From CAUZIZ01 sp047514575 (GTDB taxonomy: Bacteria; Acidobacteriota; UBA6911; RPQK01; JAJDTT01): 11,647 nucleotides of DNA. This document shows, in pieces, positions 7,953 through 11,647 of the stretch. The position numbers were made by a program, and so were the translations under genes. The number at the start of each line of letters is the position of its first letter. Within the stretch, counting starts at the first letter, position 1. The stretch covers positions 1 to 11,647 of the forward strand of contig JAKZYH010000494.1 of NCBI GenBank assembly GCA_047514575.1, read 5' to 3'. Below the pieces are notes generated by a model. The model was given only the letters and a program-made list of their open reading frames with translations, searched no databases and was not told the DNA's origin.

Positions 7953-9838
7953 TCCAAGGGGATCAGACGCGACTCGAGGTGGTCGTTCCCTGGTTCCGCA
8001 GCCTGCTTGGGATCTCCTGGCTTGCTTTCCAGCTCTACATCATCTGGTATCCCCAGGCGCCCCTGGTACAGCGCCCCCTTCACCTGATCCTGGCGCTGGT
8101 CCTGTTTTTTCTCTGGAACCCGCTCAGTTCGAAACGGCTGGGACCAGGCTGGAGAGTGCTCATCGACTCTCTCCTGACAGCGGCTACCTGCGCCGGCGGC
8201 GCCTACTACCTGTTCTCCTCTACTCGTCTGACCGAACGCATGGAGGGAATCGATCCAGTCGGCGTCGTTGATATCTGTTTAGGCATCCTGCTTCTCACAG
8301 TGCTCCTCGAAGCCGTCCGACGGGCTGTTGGTTGGTCGCTGTTGACAGTCTTGTTGCTGTTTCTGGGCTATGCATTCGTGGGGAAGTGGGTTCCAGGCTG
8401 GCTGAGCTTCTCCGGTTTCAGCCTGAGTGAGGCCGTAGAGATCCTGACGATGTCGCTGAACGGCATCCTGGGAATCACCACTCAGACTTCGCTGCAATTC
8501 GTCTTCTACTTCATCGTTTTCGGTGCGGTCTACTCATCGATCGGAGGAAGTCAACTCTTCATCGACATCGGACTCAGATTCAGCGGGAAGCACCAGGGTG
8601 GGGCGGCCAAGGCCGCTGTTGTCTCCAGCAGCCTGATGGGCAGCATCAGTGGAAGCGCGGTGGCTAACGTCGCTGCCACCGGTGTTTTCACGATCCCGTT
8701 GATGCGGAGAGCTGGCTACTCCCGGGAACAATCGGCGGCAATCGAGGCTATCTCATCCACCGGCGGACAGTTGATGCCACCCATCATGGGAGTGGCCGCT
8801 TTCCTGCTCGCCGAGATGCTGCAGATCGACTACACAACCGTCGCTCTGGCTGGCCTCATACCGGCCCTGGCCTTCTACACGGCCATCTTTGTCCAGGTTG
8901 ATCTGGAAGCTCGCAAGACTGGCGTGGGGACAGCCCGGAGCATGGCAACCGGAAGCCAACCTTCGATCCTCGTGCGCCTCTACCTGCTGATTCCCCCCGT
9001 CGTGCTGGTAATGGTTTTGCTATCAGGTTATTCGGCCACCTACGCTGCTACCGTGGCCGCCGCAGCCTGTATCCTCATCGGTCTGGTCCAACCCAGAGAT
9101 CGACTCGACCTCCGTCGCCTGATCGACGCTCTCAGCGAGGGAACAAGACAGGCCAGTCAGGTGGCGATACCCATTTCGGCGATTGGCATCATCATCGCGG
9201 TCGCGATCCAGTCCAATCTGGCTCTCAAGTTCTCCTCCCAGCTGATCGCGGGAGGGGAGGGCTCCTGGCTGGGATCCATGCTGCTGATCATGGTGGGTTG
9301 CCTGATCATGGGTACGGGCCTACCTACCGTAGCGGCTTACATCATAGGTGCTATCTTGTTCGTCCCGGCGCTCCTGGAAATGAAGATCTCGGAAATGCAG
9401 GCGCATTTCTTCGTCATGTACTACTGCGTCTTGTCCATGGTTACGCCCCCGGTAGCACTGGCCTCCTATACAGCAGCAGGGATAGCGGGAAGCCAGACCA
9501 TGCGGACAAGCCTCCTTGCCTGCCGTCTCAGCTTCGTGTCCTTCTTGATCCCGTTTGCTTTCGTCTTCGACGCGCGACTATTGGGAGAGGGGGCTTTCGG
9601 CTGGGTTGCGGTGGCCTTTCTGTCGCTGTTGGTTGGCAGCGCCGCTTGGGCAGTAGCCCTGGTCGGCTATCTCAAGCGAAGTCTGAGTTTGGTCGAGCGC
9701 CTGTTCATCGCGGCTGGCTCCGTGACATTGATCTTCTCGCCTACGGCAACCCCGCTCTGGTCTTTGGCGCTGGTCTTCCTCGCCCTTTTTGCGCTTTGGA
9801 TTTCGATCCTGCGGCGCGAGGGTGGAGAAGCAGAGTGA
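7943..9838 (+). CDS. TRAP transporter fused permease (4TM/12TM, DctQ-DctM fusion)
   Basis: This 631-residue integral membrane protein joins the small and large TRAP membrane subunits, the arrangement usual for TAXI systems. It would use an ion gradient to import the substrate handed over by the receptor. Hydrophobic segments cover nearly the whole length. The large-subunit signature is clear: GSISGSAVANVAATGVFTIP (233-252), followed by RRAGYS and AAIEAISSTGGQLMPPIMG (265-283). A second typical repeat, GTGLPTVAAYIIGA, follows later (DNA about 9310-9351), then MVTPPVALASY. A further 2-4 hydrophobic segments follow to the C-terminus, which ends in charged residues. The ATG at 7943 lies inside the receptor gene's end (the ATG and the receptor's TGA share ATGGCTCTGA) and is preceded by GGAAAAGGG within receptor codons. 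The pair is a two-gene operon. Confidence 0.92.
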   Translation: MALIQGDQTRLEVVVPWFRSLLGISWLAFQLYIIWYPQAPLVQRPLHLILALVLFFLWNPLSSKRLGPGWRVLIDSLLTAATCAGGAYYLFSSTRLTERMEGIDPVGVVDICLGILLLTVLLEAVRRAVGWSLLTVLLLFLGYAFVGKWVPGWLSFSGFSLSEAVEILTMSLNGILGITTQTSLQFVFYFIVFGAVYSSIGGSQLFIDIGLRFSGKHQGGAAKAAVVSSSLMGSISGSAVANVAATGVFTIPLMRRAGYSREQSAAIEAISSTGGQLMPPIMGVAAFLLAEMLQIDYTTVALAGLIPALAFYTAIFVQVDLEARKTGVGTARSMATGSQPSILVRLYLLIPPVVLVMVLLSGYSATYAATVAAAACILIGLVQPRDRLDLRRLIDALSEGTRQASQVAIPISAIGIIIAVAIQSNLALKFSSQLIAGGEGSWLGSMLLIMVGCLIMGTGLPTVAAYIIGAILFVPALLEMKISEMQAHFFVMYYCVLSMVTPPVALASYTAAGIAGSQTMRTSLLACRLSFVSFLIPFAFVFDARLLGEGAFGWVAVAFLSLLVGSAAWAVALVGYLKRSLSLVERLFIAAGSVTLIFSPTATPLWSLALVFLALFALWISILRREGGEAE

Positions 9839-9879
9839 ATCGGCTCGGGGTCATTCGGGGAGAAGCATCGGGCACCGTG

Positions 9880-9943
9880 GCCGTAGGATGGGCACTCCTG
9901 CCCGTCGAGAACAAGAGACGGGCAAGAGTGCCCATCCTACGGC
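9880..9943. repeat. 27-bp near-perfect inverted repeat between convergent genes
   Basis: The left arm (9880-9906) and right arm (9917-9943) are reverse complements over 27 bases with one mismatch, C at 9898. They flank a 10-nt loop. Each arm contains GTAGGATGGGCACTC or its complement. The element begins 42 nt after the TRAP permease stop and ends 58 nt before the amidohydrolase stop, so transcripts from either side would fold the same hairpin. There is no T-run on either strand. The sequence style is that of short dispersed palindromes (REP- or MITE-like) found in intergenic regions of environmental bacteria. That resemblance is from memory and not verified here. It may act as a bidirectional termination or RNA-end structure. 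Confidence 0.75.
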
Positions 9944-10001
9944 GGCCAAGATCTTTCGGGTGGCGGCTCTTACATCATCTCCTCGCCGATGAAGTTTTCG
10001 A

Positions 10002-11129
10002 TCAGAGCGACAGCCCGAGAATCCTGGCCGCAGTACCTCCCATAATCTGAGCTAGATCTTCCGGACTGAGAAAATCACAGTATTTCTCGATCCAGTCGCG
10101 CGACTGGCGATAGGTGCAGAACCTGTTCTGGAACGGCATGTCGGTTCCCCAGAGGAGCTGGCCAGGGCCGATTTCCTGACACATCATCTCCAGCGTGGAC
10201 CAGACCTCACGGTAGGGAAAGTCGAACAGGTCTCCCAGGCGGACGGGAAAGCTGACCTCGAGATGGCAGCGGGGGTTGCGGAAGGGCTCCCAGATGGCTT
10301 CCGGAAGGGTGATCCGGTTGCCGTCTACGAACGACCTCCAGGGGAAGCCGTGGGTGAGGCTGCAGATGACGTCAGGGTAGCGTTCCATCCAGCGCATCAG
10401 AATCCTGAGCTGGTCGAGATAGCCCTGCTGCTGCTCCTGCCGAGTGAGCTCTTCGGACAGTTCTCTGGGATCCGTCCCCAGGGTGAAAAACACCGGCACA
10501 TCCAACTCCGCCGCAACCTCCCAGAAGGGACGAAAAGGACCATCGTCCCAAGGGTCACTGCCCTCCAGGTAGGCCAGGGGAGGAATGAACTTGATCGCAT
10601 GCAATCCAAAGCCGGAGATGGCGCTCTCGAGCTCCTCGATGACAGAATCGGTCTCGCTCCTCAGACGCCACTCGTCGACTGGGGCCATGGATCGCAAACG
10701 ATCCGGATAGAGCCGCACGCACTCCGCCAGGTAGGCAACATCCCGACCCAGCATGGGATCCGTGTGCAGCAGAGCTGCATCGACCCCGGCGTAGTCCATC
10801 TCTCCGATCAGGCTGTGAGCGGTGTACTCCAGATGCTTCAGGTTCGGGGGGTAGAACTGCTTGGTGTAATCCTCGCCGTCGACCGTCCATACCACCCGAC
10901 CGCGGTCGTGATCCACCCTGAAATCCACATCCGGTAGATCAAGCCGTTGATCGAGTCCGGCAGGAGCCAGGGGTTCTGAGGAAGCGGCCGCCCCATCCCT
11001 GACTCTCCAGGCAGGTTGATGGTGTCCTGCATGCGCCACCTGGAGCCATTTCAGATGCTCATTTCCGCTGGAGTGCCCCGCGGGTTGATCTGCCGGAGGA
11101 AAACAGTAGACGTGAGAATCAACAATCAT
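10002..11129 (-). CDS. Amidohydrolase-2 / ACMSD-like metal-dependent hydrolase family protein
   Basis: This 375-residue cytoplasmic protein belongs to the amidohydrolase-related TIM-barrel family (Amidohydro_2), which includes hydrolases and non-oxidative decarboxylases. The start is placed at the ATG at 11129: it gives MIVDSHVYCFPP, the family's first barrel strand. The same frame stays open to 11366, but that part is Arg/Ser/Cys-rich, crosses the 7-bp repeat array and has no family character. Other landmarks are YAGVDAALL (113-121), LHAIKFIPP (176-184), VFFTLGTDP (213-221), LTHGFPW (258-264) and LLWGTDMPF (325-333). The ends of the barrel strands are therefore in order, and Asp330 is the usual late metal or catalytic aspartate. 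The first motif is H-V-Y, not HxH, and LGTD (217-220) replaces the usual HxG-type site, so the canonical metal centre is altered. Ribosome binding is weak (GGAA about 9 nt upstream). The gene converges on the TRAP permease. The substrate is unknown. Confidence 0.8.
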   Translation of the reverse strand: MIVDSHVYCFPPADQPAGHSSGNEHLKWLQVAHAGHHQPAWRVRDGAAASSEPLAPAGLDQRLDLPDVDFRVDHDRGRVVWTVDGEDYTKQFYPPNLKHLEYTAHSLIGEMDYAGVDAALLHTDPMLGRDVAYLAECVRLYPDRLRSMAPVDEWRLRSETDSVIEELESAISGFGLHAIKFIPPLAYLEGSDPWDDGPFRPFWEVAAELDVPVFFTLGTDPRELSEELTRQEQQQGYLDQLRILMRWMERYPDVICSLTHGFPWRSFVDGNRITLPEAIWEPFRNPRCHLEVSFPVRLGDLFDFPYREVWSTLEMMCQEIGPGQLLWGTDMPFQNRFCTYRQSRDWIEKYCDFLSPEDLAQIMGGTAARILGLSL

Positions 11130-11141
11130 ACAAGAAAGTTC

Positions 11142-11183
11142 CAAGATACAAGATACAAGATACAAACAAAATCCAAATTCCAA
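11142..11183. repeat. Heptad tandem repeat array, left
   Basis: Six 7-bp units run in register: CAAGATA three times exactly (11142-11162), then CAAACAA, AATCCAA and ATTCCAA. The sequence differs sharply in base composition from neighbouring genes. It lies just upstream of the amidohydrolase start. Its first 30 bases are the reverse complement, with one mismatch, of part of the right array at 11478-11507. Confidence 0.8.
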
Positions 11184-11264
11184 GCGGTAAAGAGGAATTT
11201 TGGGGTCTATGGTCTGGCACCCTGGAGTCTTGGGTTTATCTGCTCTAGTCGATAGTGAACGATT

Positions 11265-11290
11265 GCAGCTCCACCGGGACCGGGAGCTGC
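11265..11290. repeat. 8-bp hairpin in the segment between heptad arrays
   Basis: GCAGCTCC (11265-11272) and GGAGCTGC (11283-11290) are perfect reverse complements around a 10-nt GC-rich loop. No T-run follows on either strand, so it is not a standard terminator. Its position between inverted heptad arrays may mean it is part of the same element. Confidence 0.4.
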
Positions 11291-11449
11291 GCGGGCAGGA
11301 TATACGCAGAGGCTGGACGGGGAGGCGGAAGAAGGCCGATCGACTGCACCACCAGCGGTATACCAAGGATGGCGCCGGCGCAAGCCACCTTCACCGACCC
11401 CTCACCATGAGCAAATGAGAGAATCGATAGCGGAGTGATCTCTGGATCG

Positions 11450-11505
11450 TTTGTACCTTGGTGCTTGGGTCTTGAGATTTGTTTGTATCTTGTCTCTTGT
11501 ATCTT
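11450..11505. repeat. Heptad tandem repeat array, right, inverted relative to the left array
   Basis: Eight 7-bp units run in register: TTTGTAC, CTTGGTG, CTTGGGT, CTTGAGA, TTTGTTT, GTATCTT, GTCTCTT and GTATCTT. The units share a TTG or CTT core and diverge toward the left end. The segment 11478-11507 matches the reverse complement of 11141-11170 at 29 of 30 positions. The two arrays thus form an inverted pair with about 307 nt between the matching 30-mers. Confidence 0.75.
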
Positions 11506-11647
11506 GGGACACTGCTGTCCGGTCTATTTTTCGAGGTATAGCTGAAAGCCTTATGTAACGGGGCTTTGGGGCGATGGTGAAAGAAGGGGGTTGTTTTGGG
11601 CCCTGAAGCTGCTGGACCTGATTTGGGAAGGGGACCTGCCTTGGTTA

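Larger units (their letters stand above)
11130..11647. other. Intergenic region with heptad repeats and a hairpin, no convincing gene
   Basis: These 518 bases hold no frame that I can call as a gene. They contain two 7-bp-periodic repeat arrays in inverted orientation (listed separately), a GC-rich central segment with an 8-bp hairpin, and an open frame at the extreme right edge. The segment must also contain the promoter of the leftward amidohydrolase gene, but no clear -35/-10 pair stands out. Confidence 0.5.

Noticed and set aside
9298..10050. 250-residue plus-strand open frame overlapping the TRAP permease end
   Set aside because: It is in a different frame from the membrane protein, has no family motif and reads through the 27-bp palindrome.
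10263..10937. 224-residue plus-strand open frame opposite the amidohydrolase
   Set aside because: It is antisense to a gene with conserved barrel motifs and shows no domain of its own.
11016..11255. 79-residue plus-strand open frame over the left heptad array
   Set aside because: Its middle (KFQDTRYKIQTKSKFQ) is simply a translation of the 7-bp repeat, and its start lies inside the amidohydrolase on the other strand.
11130..11366. 79-residue N-terminal extension of the amidohydrolase frame
   Set aside because: It is translated through the heptad repeat array and the GC-rich intergenic segment, is rich in Arg, Ser and Cys, and precedes a normal family N-terminus (MIVDSHVY).

Overview
The window holds six protein-coding genes with fairly uniform, moderately high GC content. 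All six are recognisable as bacterial. An E. coli-type DNA polymerase II, a TAXI-type TRAP transporter and the dispersed-looking palindromes between genes suggest a free-living bacterium, probably Gram-negative-like and from an environmental lineage such as Acidobacteriota. The phylum is an inference; no rRNA or other firm marker is present.

Layout: 1-281 is non-coding as far as I can see. At 282-2492 (+) is an APC-family permease fused to two universal-stress-protein (Usp) domains. At 2588-4387 (+) is an ABC1/UbiB-family atypical kinase with an N-terminal signal-like segment and an extra helical domain. At 4493-6802 (+) is a family B DNA polymerase (Pol II, polB) that most likely starts at a GTG codon and ends in a clamp-binding motif. 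An 84-nt nested palindrome (6813-6896) separates it from a two-gene TRAP operon: a TAXI solute receptor (6951-7952) and a 4TM/12TM fused permease (7943-9838), which overlap by 10 nt. A 27-bp inverted repeat (9880-9943) sits between the convergent 3' ends of the TRAP permease and a minus-strand amidohydrolase (10002-11129). The right end, 11130-11647, has no convincing gene. It carries two 7-bp-periodic repeat arrays in inverted orientation around a GC-rich segment with a hairpin.

How the genes work together: only the TRAP pair is clearly a functional unit (receptor plus membrane component for sodium- or proton-driven uptake of an organic anion). The amidohydrolase might act on an imported compound, but it is convergent and not co-transcribed. 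The first three genes share a strand but are separated by about 95-105 nt and have no obvious shared pathway. I do not see a phage, CRISPR, toxin-antitoxin or biosynthetic system. The most unusual signals are the exported-looking ABC1 kinase, the amidohydrolase with substituted metal-ligand positions, and three different kinds of intergenic repeat or palindrome.
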